This document shows positions 33,576 through 44,084 of a stretch of 64,000 nt of DNA, in pieces. The position numbers and the translations under genes were made by a program. Every line of letters starts with the position of its first letter. Positions within the stretch are counted from its first letter, which is position 1. Source of the DNA: Apiosordaria backusii (lineage: Eukaryota; Ascomycota; Sordariomycetes; Sordariales; Lasiosphaeriaceae); assembly GCA_030549205.1 (NCBI GenBank), contig JAUKTV010000006.1:1568501-1632500 (forward strand), read 5' to 3'. The notes beneath the pieces are model-generated. The model was not told where the DNA came from. It made no database searches and was given only the letters and a program-made list of their open reading frames with translations.

Positions 33576-34309
33576 GGTGTCGGTTTCGGGGGGTGGTGAT
33601 GTGGTTACGAAGTGAAGGTTGTGTGTGGTGTAGTTCAATTGAAGAGAGGAGTTGTGTTTGGAGATGGTCTGATTTGCTGAGCTACCTCTTGCCCACAGCT
33701 GGCTTCCGCGGCACCAGCCAAGGATTGGAGCAGTTGCAAAAGACACAGGAGCTCTCGGCTGAAATGGGACTAGCGCAGTCAGGTGAGATATCACGTGTCA
33801 ATGACGTTGATGAGCGATGACATAACTGACGACGACAACGAGTCTCAGAACTCGAATGGTGATGTTGTTTACATTTGCCAATGATATTGCATTGATATTT
33901 GCGTCAGCTATCATTGACTAGTACCGACGGGAAGCTTGTTGTGCCATAAAAAGCATAAAAGAAGCTGACTGAGCTGGAGCTTCAAGGTTGCAGCTTCCAT
34001 TCCAAGTGTTCTCACCCTAACCCTGCACGCCGTTGGACAAGAAAATAGGGGTCTCTCGACCTTTCAAGGCAAGGGACCGGTCTGATATTTAAAGAAGCAT
34101 AGATTATATAGTGACCGTGAGCTCTCTTAACGTACTATGAGTTGTGGTATATGTGTTTTACGGGACTGGCAAGATGCCAATGCTACGTTAACATCAAATC
34201 TACTCTATAAGCTCTCTACACTTGAACATATCGTCTTGCGTCTCTAACCCCTATTTCTGCTCCAAGCTTCTTCCACACGCTCGACTTCGTTAATCATTGC
34301 CCTTGATAA
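33576..34309. other. Spacer
   Basis: Promoter of the oxidase gene and 3' flank of the thioesterase gene. No gene or RNA seen. Confidence 0.5.
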
Positions 34310-35525
34310 TCACAGCTTTGCCTCCTGTACATCCTTCTCCTTCAACAGCTTCCCTCCAAACCCCTGAATCAACCCATCCTGATACTCCGTCGCAACATGC
34401 ACACCCCTCGGGCTCCAAATCTTGCTTTCCACAATCCCCCTTCCCCTCCCCGCCCTCGGGAACCAAACCTCCTGTATCCACCACCCATCCTCCTCCCTCA
34501 TCACCGCAGCCTTGGCCTCCACATGCATCACAAAGTGATAACTCAAGCTGGCTGCCCTTCCCAAGCTCCACCCCAGCCCAATATGATTCCCCGCCATCAA
34601 CAGCCCGTTCCTGTCCGCCACAAACGCATGCACCAAGACATGCGCATTGGCATCATACCCGCTCGTCGGGTCCTCACTGTCCGGCAGCGGCTTCAGCAAC
34701 CGGTAATAAAGCAGCTCCCGCCTCTCATGCACCGGTTTCCCCTCGTTATACTCACTCATGTCCACCTTCTTCATGTCCGCGATTGGAAATGTCCCGACTT
34801 GATCATCACCGACAATCTCCACCACGCCGGTGATGTCCACCGGCGGGGCGGGCAGCCACTCGTCTGGTTTGCGGGATGAGAGGATAGAAGCGAAGCGCTC
34901 CTGAGGGGGTGGTTCTTGTTCAGACACTGTGCCGTCCCAGTCCGGCTCCGGGAGCTTGAACGACAGCAACGCGGTGAAGGCCGGTGGGTAGAGAGGCAGT
35001 GAGGCGTCTTCTAGGGGGTAGTGATCTTGAGAAGGCGAGTTGCTCGGAACTGACGGTTGACAAGCAGTCACTGAGGCGGTGCTGAAGGTGCGAGACGCGG
35101 TGACCGGGGACGCGGTGTAAATAAAAGGCCTGGTGGCAAGACCGATGCGGGTGAAGTAGCCGTTTATTGTCTTTTAAATGCCGTGTTAGTGCGCCTTCAG
35201 AGAAAAGGGGGCAAACAAGTCAACGGCATACGTGGATATCCAGCCTCTCATGTTCTTGCGCTCCTTTCTCCTTTTCGGTTTCTCTCCAAGCTCGATAAGC
35301 AGCCAGGCCTGCTTGAGCATACACATGTCCACCAAACGCGGCGGAGTGAAAGCTGGGCAGTTCCTTTCCCTTTGCGAAGTCTGAGCCTGGGAGATAGGCT
35401 GATCGAGTCGACATGTATCGGTGGGTTTGGCCTTCACGGGGCAGCTTGACAAGCTCCAATTGTTCTTGGAAAGACAACCGTTTGTCCTCCTCATCGCCAA
35501 CCGAGGGGGCCATATTGAGACTCAT
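34310..35525 (-). CDS. Acyl-CoA thioesterase II (TesB type), probably peroxisomal
   Basis: 384 residues, complement(join(34310..35170,35232..35525)); the 61-base intron has a CTAAC branch and restores LDIHTINGYFTRIG, matching the family's H.....GYF.. motif. The double-hotdog layout is seen: first half with AFGGHVYAQAGLAA (63-76), second half with DANAHVLVHAFVADRNGLLMAGN and WWIQEVWFPRAGRGRG. A Ser/Pro-rich insert (about 115-185) lies between strands. The protein ends in AKL, a recognised PTS1 variant. It would hydrolyse acyl-CoAs to free acid and CoA, supporting beta-oxidation. Confidence 0.9.
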
Positions 35526-38500
35526 TTATTCCACGACAAATACGCAAAATCGATATGAAATTTTGAGATAAGATGCAGAGAAGTGAGAATATGATTGTGA
35601 ATATGAAGTTAGATATCCAATGGTCAAGTTGTTAAGCCACCGTCTCGCGAACCCCTGTGCTTGCAGGTCGGTTGTCTCTGCGCCTCTTCGATTGATGGAT
35701 GTAGGGTGTCGAGGGGAATTATGCTTGATAATTTCTCAACAAAAAAGATGAGTATCATCACTATAAACCCCAAAGCCCGGATTCACTTATCCCAATCCCG
35801 GCCGGGATGCGCAGCCAGCAGAGTCAAGTGTGAGCGAGGCGCTCAGCTTAACGGGATGCCGTCGGCCGGGGCGGGGCGATCCACTTTGGCTTTGGGGTTC
35901 TTGAAAAGCCAACCGAGGCATACCTACCTCTCCACGTGATGATCTCAGTCTCCATCTCTCCAATGATCACTTGGTCTTTGGTCATGTTGCCCACAAGCAG
36001 AAGCGTAGTTACGATGGAAAGGATGCGTGAATGCGAGCCGTGATAAACTGCGATCTGATAGCTCCGTGAAATCGTCAGCGCTCGGGTTGAATCCGAAGTC
36101 CAACGTCTGTCAGAGGGACGGGTACGGCCGGCCAAGGTACTCCGTATAGCTAGCGAGTCCCTTCGGATTCATGGCCCGATCGTTGCAGGTCCTTTTCGGA
36201 GCGTCCCGGCCGACATCACATCTCCTTTTGGACAAAAGGTTGAAGACGCTGACGACGACATGAGAGGTGGTGTGTGATGTGGTGGTCTTGGTTACTCGCT
36301 TGCTCCCCCACAAAAAGTCAATGCGGGGATCACTTTTAAACTGCACTGACCACAAGCAGGGTCCAAGCTGTCGGTGGGGGTTCAGTGTGGAGTGACCCCC
36401 ACGATCTCGATGCCCCACTTCGGACGACCTTTGGGGGCCACAACGTTCGATACTGAGCACATTTCTCATCTCGAATGATGAGAAGAGGTTCCTTTAGTGA
36501 TGTTTGGTCTCCTGATACGACTTTTAACCATTGAACATGGCCCATCCCCATCACTCACAACCAACTCGGACTCGCTTTGAGCTATTCCCTAGCCTCCAGC
36601 TGAGCTCCGAATTGTGACCCCCATCGTACCACCATTGGCACCAAGACAGCTTTGAGCATGAAACTTCATGTTCATTTGGTTCGAACGAAATGAAATCCCC
36701 AGCCCAGTCTGTCAGTGGGGGGCAAGATGGTCCCTCTCGCGCTCCGGCCAAGAGATGTGAATGCACCCGGGAAGCGCCACCCCAGAGCTCGGTTCCAGCG
36801 AGGCGTGTCTAGTGTGCAAGTCACTGCCCTTCAAGCCTTCTCTTGACCCCCCATCCAAGACTGCGGCGTTTCCTTCTCGAAGGTTTTCCTCTCTGGGAAA
36901 AGAATCCCCATGATCTCCCAACGGCGGGGATGTGCACATACATACGCAGGACAGCAAGTGTGCCACCCTGGATCCCGAGGATCCAATCCTGTGGGAAAGC
37001 CATCCCCCTTTACCAAATTTGCGGGCTGCAGTATGAGCGCAGTGGACCCAAGAGGGCGAATATTTGGTGAATGGTGGAAAAAGATGAGGGTCTGGATTTA
37101 TGTTAAGAGTCAAGTTGCTACCACCTTGAATGTGGCCAAGACTGTCTGGCCCGGCTATCGACTGACCCACCTTAGGGTGCCTTGTCCCCTTGGTTGAACT
37201 GTGTGGCTGAATTGGTAGAAGAGTTGCATTTCTACACTGCTCAGGGGTCCAGACCTTTGCAAGAGACACACTGCAGCTGTATTGTGACTTTGACATGTCA
37301 ACTGAAGTGGCCATTTCATGTTGACTGAAATCCAGAGGACCCTTCTGATGAGATTCGACGTCAAAGTAAGGCGAGGGCGTCGAAGGTCAAGATTCAAGGC
37401 TTTAAGGTGAATGCGTGTGAAGCGTACCCAGGTAAAAGGGCCAAACCCATTCACGAACCAGCTGCCTATACAGGAAGGCGTGGAAATCGTACATGAAAAT
37501 GGACCCTTTACTACCCTTACAGTACTAACATACAATAGTAGCCCTTGGCACTCGCTGACTTTGTCGATGGTATGACATTGGAGACGGAGCTCTGACCATG
37601 CTAAAAGCAGATGGTCAACAGCCACATGTAAACCAAGGATGAGTTGTTACGATACTAGATGAAGAACAGCATGAGATCGGGAGCAAATCATGAAGTTTTT
37701 ATGACAAAGGCACCATGAATATCTGAATTGTGAGGCTCAAGTGTCGATGGGAAGGTCGACAGGCAGCGGGTGCAATCGGGCAGCTTCGGTTCGCGGGTTC
37801 TCGAATGGTGCGGAACTCGCCGTGGGCGTGGTCGCAATTGTCAAAATTACGATGAAACCTCTGGAACGCCAAGATAGAGAGGGGACGATTCTTTTCTTGC
37901 GCGCGTGTGAGCTTCCCTGCTGTTTTGGCCTGATCCAACCCCTGAGCCTTGCAACTTGCACTTGGTTCTTACCTTACCCCAGATTGGCATTTGGTGCCCG
38001 CAGTGGAGAGAACTCAGAAGGGGGCCTTGCACTTGCACTAAAACAACATGACCGGATCTTTTAGTATCTGCAAACCTTGAAAGACATCATGAGATGGAGA
38101 TCCAACGAATAGTTAGATAGGTTTCGGGTTCATGGGAACAGCGGAGGGAAGCTAGGTTTGACAAGAAAAGGGGCGGAAAAGAAAAGAAAAAAAGTCTGGC
38201 AAAGGAGGGGTTGGCAGCAGTTGAGCCTGCACCTCCCAACCGCTGTTACATGGAAAGAAAGTGCTGGCTGTGCCGCCGGCACATTTTCGGGAGGGGGGGA
38301 AGGATGACAGAGAACAATTTTGGGACGACGCGTGACCTGTTCAAGACTCCCGTCGAGGCCTGAAGGATGATCCCCATCATGTGCTGACAGGCAATGCACG
38401 ACGAGAAAAAGAGAAAATGAGCTGAAGGGAAACCGGTCGAGAGACCAATAGCCGCCTGGGATATCGACAGGGTGCATGGGCCAGTCTGTCGTGGACGGTT

Positions 38501-39527
38501 TAGGCCGAATTCCGGGGAAAGATCTGGCCCGTGCGTCAAAAGAGGGGCTGGCCCAACATGCAGGGAACGGGCTGTCTGCTTCGCTAGAGAATGCAACTCT
38601 CTCTTTTTTGTACACGGCATGCCAGACGGCCACACAAACTCCCTCCTCAACACAAAAAGAAAGCATTTGGACTTTTAATTACGCCATTAAAACTCCGTGA
38701 CTGGTCACACAACACCAACACTGGGCTCTCCATTGCTTACACACTAGAGACAACCTGTCACCGAGAGACAACCTGTCATTCTCTCTGTGCTACTCCCGGC
38801 AGATATCGGGAAACCCCAGGACCGTCCTACCTGGTCGGGTTTCCACTCGTCGTCCGTTACCTGATGCCACTCGTCCGTCCGTAGAAGCCAGTGATGCTGC
38901 TGACACACCAATACTGACTGACCTTCGCCGCCACAGACGAGACGCTTGACCACGACTGACCAGTCAGCGTTGGCTTCCCGGCACTACTGCGTAACCCCAA
39001 AAAGTTCCCCCCTCCTCTCCCCAGAATTTCGACCATGGACCCCATGTCGTGTTACCGTGCGTCTGGCTAAGGCTTCCCTAGCGTAGTCTTCCCAGTCTTT
39101 TATGTATTAACCCTACCGAAAACACACCTCCTTCTGCACCCTGGAACCAGATCTCCGTTTTCTCCACCTGACACCGCCTGACTGGATGCCGTCAAATAAA
39201 TAGGCCACAGCTCCTTGCCGCGCCCATCCCGCTCCTCCCTCCTCCCTCTCTGCCTCCCTCCCCCTGCCCTCCCGCATCCCGCCAGTCTGGTATCCCCGCG
39301 GAGACTGCCGAACCACCAAACCTGGGGAGGGTTCACAAGTCAGCCACCATTTTTGTCCTTCAACCACATCTCCGGGACCAGTTTGTCAACCTCTATGCTC
39401 GCACAGTGCTATGCTCGGTGCCTGGATTGGACCTTGGAGTCTTGGACATCAGAGAGATAATCATGCGTTGCTAACACAACGCCCAGTACAGGAGGTTACT
39501 GGTTGGAAGGAACTATCAGCTGTGGCG
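35526..39527. other. 4-kb gene-poor spacer
   Basis: No convincing gene. Open frames at 36712-37314 and 38130-38666 have multiple overlapping competitors and no motifs. It contains a CATACCTACCTC motif near 35920, a tRNA-like A-box without a B-box near 37198 (rejected) and an 18-base tandem duplication at 38746-38778. The last 400 bases are a C-rich leader for the gene at 39528. Confidence 0.45.
38746..38778. repeat. Tandem duplication, 18-base period
   Basis: AGAGACAACCTGTCA occurs at 38746-38760 and again, unchanged, at 38764-38778. Confidence 0.8.
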
Positions 39528-40808
39528 ATGGGGGTTCAGCTTGAGCCCATCGGCCAGAGTTCGTTTGAACAGTACGGACCTTGGCACTTTCGAGATACTC
39601 GTTTTCAGCAAAATGAACGCGTCGACCTCGGCGCGGCACTCCTGCGAGCAGCCGCGCTACCAGCCTTGAATGACCTGCGCGAGCTTTCAACAAGGACGAA
39701 CCAAGCAGATGGCCGTTTTCTCGAACTGACGGAGAAGGCATCATCGTCCAAATCACCCAGCATTGCTCCCCAAGGACCCTCTTCCTTCACCACAATCACT
39801 CCTCCAACCCCTGCAATCATCGACAAAAGTGATGATGGCCTGGACGTCACATCATCGGAACCTTTTCTCACCTTCGACAAGTTTGTCTACCCAGTGAAGG
39901 GAGTGACGTTCACATTTACGCCCAGCAGCTTGCCTGTCCGTCCTCGGCCCAACTTGAAGCGCCGACGACCAGACTCAGATGTGGACGGCTACAACACGGC
40001 GTCTATGGGCTGCAAAAAGCGGCGACTCTTACGACAGTTTGTGACCTCACGTCTTTCCGCGCCCTTCTCTCTCCCGGCCACCCATATTCTCAACAGAGAA
40101 GCAGTAGCCTCGGGTGACAAACGCTTCCTCAAGCTTGCCGCCATCATGGCGACCAGAAAGCTTCAACCACAGCCCCCTCCACCGCCACAGGTTAGTCCGT
40201 CTTCTTTCCTGAGGCGGCAAGCCATCTTCAACCGGTGCCGATTACGAATGGCTAGTGAAGGCACGACTCGAGGTGAAGGAGGCAGCAATGGTCCAGAGGT
40301 GCAAGCGAGGGCTGTTTTTGTGCAGCAACCCGGTACAGAGGGTGCTGGACTCGGTATGATGAGAGCATTCCACCCATCGGCCGGAGCATCTACACCAATA
40401 ATCTCGGTCTCCCCCCAACCACCATCTTGCATCCCAAAACCTGTGGCTGCACCATCGTCGCCGCCAAATCAGTCACCTCCACTCGGACCAACAGCCAGCG
40501 GAGCATCCCCAACACGGCTGAGAATTCCGAGTCCAAGGTTACGACCGCTGCGCTCACCAGAATTGAGAGTAACTCGACCGGCTTTGGCGCTGGATGACAT
40601 TGAGGATCTCGACGATGACAGCGTGGCCTTCCCCACATCGGTTCACGAAAGCCGGTATGGTGACGAGCCCGACGAGGTCTACGCCGACTTTGGTCTGATC
40701 TTTGGAGGCGGGGGAGACGGCGACGCGTCGGACGAAGAAGGTTCTGCTGAGCAGTTTGAGGATTATATGGACGATTTGGACGGGATTCCGTGGAACGCTA
40801 GGTGCTAG
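39528..40808 (+). CDS. Unknown fungal protein with basic core and acidic C-terminus
   Basis: 426 residues if started at 39528; an in-frame ATG at 39411 would add 39 residues, and the choice is uncertain. No intron is needed. Features: FLTFDKFVYPVKGVTFTF near 115-135, a basic segment with NLKRRRPDSD and KKRRLLRQFVTSRLSAPFSLPATHILNR (about 145-190), a Pro/Ser-rich linker, and an Asp/Glu-rich end (DDIEDLDDDS, YMDDLDGIPW). The basic segment looks like a conserved short domain with a nuclear signal. I do not know a function; the basic-then-acidic order would suit a nuclear regulator (inference). Confidence 0.75.
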   Translation: MGVQLEPIGQSSFEQYGPWHFRDTRFQQNERVDLGAALLRAAALPALNDLRELSTRTNQADGRFLELTEKASSSKSPSIAPQGPSSFTTITPPTPAIIDKSDDGLDVTSSEPFLTFDKFVYPVKGVTFTFTPSSLPVRPRPNLKRRRPDSDVDGYNTASMGCKKRRLLRQFVTSRLSAPFSLPATHILNREAVASGDKRFLKLAAIMATRKLQPQPPPPPQVSPSSFLRRQAIFNRCRLRMASEGTTRGEGGSNGPEVQARAVFVQQPGTEGAGLGMMRAFHPSAGASTPIISVSPQPPSCIPKPVAAPSSPPNQSPPLGPTASGASPTRLRIPSPRLRPLRSPELRVTRPALALDDIEDLDDDSVAFPTSVHESRYGDEPDEVYADFGLIFGGGGDGDASDEEGSAEQFEDYMDDLDGIPWNARC

Positions 40809-41652
40809 CCCTACATCCTTATTATTCCACGACTACTTTTTGCGTTTTAACTGCATTTTATACATACCGTGCTGGCGGCCATGATACCAAAGCACCTGGT
40901 TGGACAGGACAGGCGAGCCCAGATGAGTGACTGGTTGGGGTGGCATATCTATTGGATGGTTGGCTGGTGGCATCCAGTCTTTGCTTGGGATGAATAGGTG
41001 GGTGGCACAATTGCTTTTGTTTATATATCGCTGTTTAAAGACGCATTTGCTGGCTCGCGAAAACTTTGCATCATGTTTTGCGGTTGTTGTTTTTTTCTGT
41101 CTTTGCTGGCAGATGGCTGGCAGGACTTTGTGGTGGCCAAAACTAAACACGGGGACGAGAAAGATTCAGGGTCGGAGCATATATATAGCATGAGACCGTA
41201 AAAAGGAGTTGTTGACTCGCAGAGTTCCCCTTCCTTTGTGTGTACATACAAACAGACTGAACTTGACGTGCCAGCAGCCTCGCACGGCGCCGGCCGATAG
41301 AGGAATCGGAGGAAGTGGACCCAAGCGATGAGTTGTTCTTTCTGTCTCTACGGTGTGTGTCTTTGGGGTTTTGCCGGGACATAGAAGCTGGCAATATCAA
41401 GTGAAGTTCGAGGTATTTGAGATAGGACCAGCCGCGGGTCAAATCTACCTAAGCCAGGGGACTCTGGTCAGAGCTGTCAGATGGACAACAGCCGAGGTCC
41501 CAACCGACCGGCCACCGCTCCGGCCCGCTGGTCGTCATCCGATCTCCGACGTCACTTGCATTTTCGGCGAGCTCCGGGCGGGGCTGCCAGCCATGCACCC
41601 CGCGCATCTCCACAACTACACCCTCATCATATCGGACGTCTTTTGTGGCTGC

Positions 41653-41663
41653 AGATAGATAAG
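41653..41663 (+). promoter_or_regulatory. Double GATA element
   Basis: AGATAGATAAG holds two overlapping HGATAR sites 155 bases before the OHCU decarboxylase ATG. GATA factors of the AreA/NIT2 type control purine use in fungi (established knowledge); action at this site is inference. Confidence 0.5.
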
Positions 41664-41674
41664 ACAAGGTCCTT

Positions 41675-41681
41675 TTTATAC
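41675..41681 (+). promoter_or_regulatory. TATA box
   Basis: TTTATAC about 140 bases before the ATG at 41817 and just after the GATA pair. Confidence 0.45.
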
Positions 41682-41816
41682 AGAGCGACGCCTGTTGTTA
41701 ATTCTCATTTTCATCACTGACACCTGGCGTTTTTGTTTCCCGTACGCAGTCGTAAATAAATCACAAACAAGAGGAAAGTTGGGCTACACACAGTCCATCC
41801 CGGAAGAACAGATCCA

Positions 41817-42478
41817 ATGTCCGCCCTCAACCCCACCGCAACCCCCTTCCTCCCCGCCATCTCCTCCCTGTCCACCCTCCCAGACACAGCCATCACCTCC
41901 ACACTCGACCTCCTCTTTGAGCCAACCTCTGAGCTCCATTCCCTCGCCCTCCCCACCATCCGCACTTGCTCGTTCGGCTCCTACGACGAGCTCATCGACA
42001 CGCTAAGAGGGCAACTGTTGACCATAGCGTCCGAAGTCCAAGACAACTCCGAAGGGAAGAAGAAGTTGTATCAGGTCTTGGGTAGCCACCCCAGGTTGGG
42101 CGCCCCAAAGCCAGGGAAGCAGGGGGAAGAACTGAGCGAGCAGAGCAAGAATGAGCAGAAGCAGCTGAGGGGCGGTGATGAGCGTGAGGCGAGGAGGTTG
42201 GCGGAGCTGAACGAGGAGTATGAGGAGACTTTTCCTGGGTTGAGATATGTTATCTTTGTGAATGGCAGGGGGAGGGACGTGATCATGGAGGATATGGAAC
42301 GGAGGATTAAGAGGGGGGATATCAGGGAGGAAGAGAAGGAGGGGATACAGGTAAGCTTCTTTAGAAGTGGGTGTTATTCAGAGAGTGAGAGATGCTGACC
42401 GAAGTGGAACAGGCAATGTGTGATATTGCAAAGGACAGGGCGGGGAAGTTGTTGAAATCTGCAGAGGAGGCTGTTTAG
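41817..42478 (+). CDS. OHCU decarboxylase (ureidoimidazoline decarboxylase)
   Basis: 199 residues, join(41817..42350,42413..42478), one 62-base intron in phase 0 (GTAAGC...AACAG). It carries the family's catalytic motif SHPRLG (His91) and FVNGRGRDVIMEDMERRI (147-164), plus the ELNEEYEETFPGLRYVI segment. It decarboxylates 2-oxo-4-hydroxy-4-carboxy-5-ureidoimidazoline to (S)-allantoin, the last step from urate to allantoin in purine breakdown. No SKL-type peroxisomal tail is present (ends EEAV), so a cytosolic form is likely. An uncommon loop of Glu, Lys and Gln (residues 100-130) lies after the HPRLG motif. Confidence 0.92.
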
Positions 42479-42909
42479 AGGACTCTTTGGGTGGGGTTAC
42501 GGTTGTTTGGATCTGATACGATGTTTGTTACCAAGATGTACACAAGCGTGATATTTCTGAAGCGGGCCAGGCGATGTTGTATGATACTCTTCACATTTTA
42601 ATTGTGAAATACCGAATAAACAGTAAATAATTGTAACTTGTATTCATCGGGCCAAGCTCCCCATCCAGAGAGGACGCCAATACAACTATCTGAAGGAAAT
42701 AAACTGCCGCAACATGACTCAAATGCAAACCAAACACCAAGCAGCGTCCAAGCGTTACCTGTTATCGACCTAAACATGAAAACCCATAAACCCAATCCCT
42801 AAACCTAATCCAAAGAAAAACAAATAGTATCAATACCTGCAATCCGACCAAAAATAACCAAAACTACCCAACCAAACCACCCAAACACCCGCTCAGCCAC
42901 AAAGGACTG
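42479..42909. other. Spacer between convergent genes
   Basis: AT-rich 3' flanks. No gene seen. Confidence 0.5.
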
Positions 42910-44084
42910 CTACAACTTTGCAAACGTGTCTCTCAGCCATCTTGCCGTCCTTGTCCTCTTACTTCTCGTCCGATAGCTGCTCCCTCCAGCCATAGTGCAG
43001 CAATAAGACACCCTGTACTCCCTCGCCATCCTCCTCCTGACCCTCCACCATTCCTTTTCTTCGTTCCTTTCGCTCATTGCGCGAGAAGGGGACTTGAGAA
43101 AAGCCTTGGCAAACTCAATCCTGGGATTGTTGACACTCATCCAATCCCTCGGCGGAACAGCCTCGGCAGCCCGAGCAGCAACTCTGTATCTCTCCAAAGC
43201 GAAAGACGACCGGAGATTGAGGCTCGAGTAAGGCGAGTAGAAATCGTGAATCGCGTCTTCCAGCCTCCACTCCCACCTCTCATAGTACCGATCCTGGTAG
43301 TACGCCTCCTTTTCCTCGTCGTCCCTCATGTTTTCGACGACCCATTCTTCTTTAAGCTGGTCCTGTTCGGGCGGTACACAGTATCGCATTGATTCCAAAC
43401 TCCTTGCCCGCCTCCGTTGCTTGTACATGACTTCATCCCCCCAGTACACCCTCACCGCTTTCAGGCCCGGCCACGACTGCTTCAGCAGCCCCTCCACTGA
43501 CCCTGCCATCTCCATCTTGCTCTCCTCTGGCGCGCTCCCCGCCAAGCTGGGGGTGTCCCCCTTTCCTAAATCAATCTCGAGCTCCTCCAAGTTGGGGCAC
43601 CTCCTGACTAAACCAGAGATGAACCTCCTCTTGTTGGCCCCTCCTCCCCTTCAATCGCTTGTTCAAACCCATCCTTTAATTGCCCCAATCCACCTTCCAA
43701 AGGAAATGGGATCCCCAACCTTCTCAAGTTAGAGCAGTTCCTCTCCCCGATCCGGTCTAGGAACCACCGCAGTAGGAGGTTGGCCTGCGCCTGGTGGGGC
43801 AAGGAGGTGGTGTCCCCCGGCAACACAAACGTGTTGTTGCTGTAAAAGAAGGTGGAGGCCTCGAGGTGGATTTGCTTGCTGATCAGGAAGAGGGTGGAGA
43901 GGTCTGTGCGGAGGGATTTGCCAATGTACTGATCAGATGAGGCCTCTTTTCGCTGAGAGGCGATGACGATGGTCTCGTGGGTGGGGAGAAGATAGGAGTA
44001 GATTTGGTTGCGTATTTCACCGGGGGTGGTGGTGAGGAGGTTTATTTTGGGACGTCTGGAATTTGTGGTCATGTTGGAACCCAT
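42910..44084 (-). pseudogene. F-box/2EXR-like fungal protein, frame broken
   Basis: Two minus-strand frames make up one family-like protein. The first (44084-43608) has INLLTTTPGEIRNQIYSYLL, LSTLFLISKQIHLEASTFFYSNNTF and NLRRLGIPFP, the opening of 2EXR/F-box-like Pezizomycotina proteins. The second continues in the -1 frame from about 43640 with ANKRRFISGLVRRCPNLEELEID and runs to 42910. No usable GT-AG intron joins them; the switch falls in a GGGGAGGAGGGG run near 43640-43655, so one lost G explains it. This is either a real inactivating frameshift or a homopolymer sequencing error. The long intact second part favours a recent loss or an error. Confidence 0.65.

Larger units (their letters stand above)
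40809..41816. other. Spacer with OHCU decarboxylase promoter
   Basis: No gene. Contains GATA elements and a TATA box for the gene at 41817, listed separately. Confidence 0.5.

Noticed and set aside
37198..37275. tRNA-like A-box (TGTGGCTGAATTGGTAGAAGAG)
   Set aside because: No B-box, no acceptor stem and no foldable anticodon arm follow.
36712..37314. 200-codon minus-strand frame
   Set aside because: Several other frames over the same DNA are equally open; no motifs, no introns, no good start.
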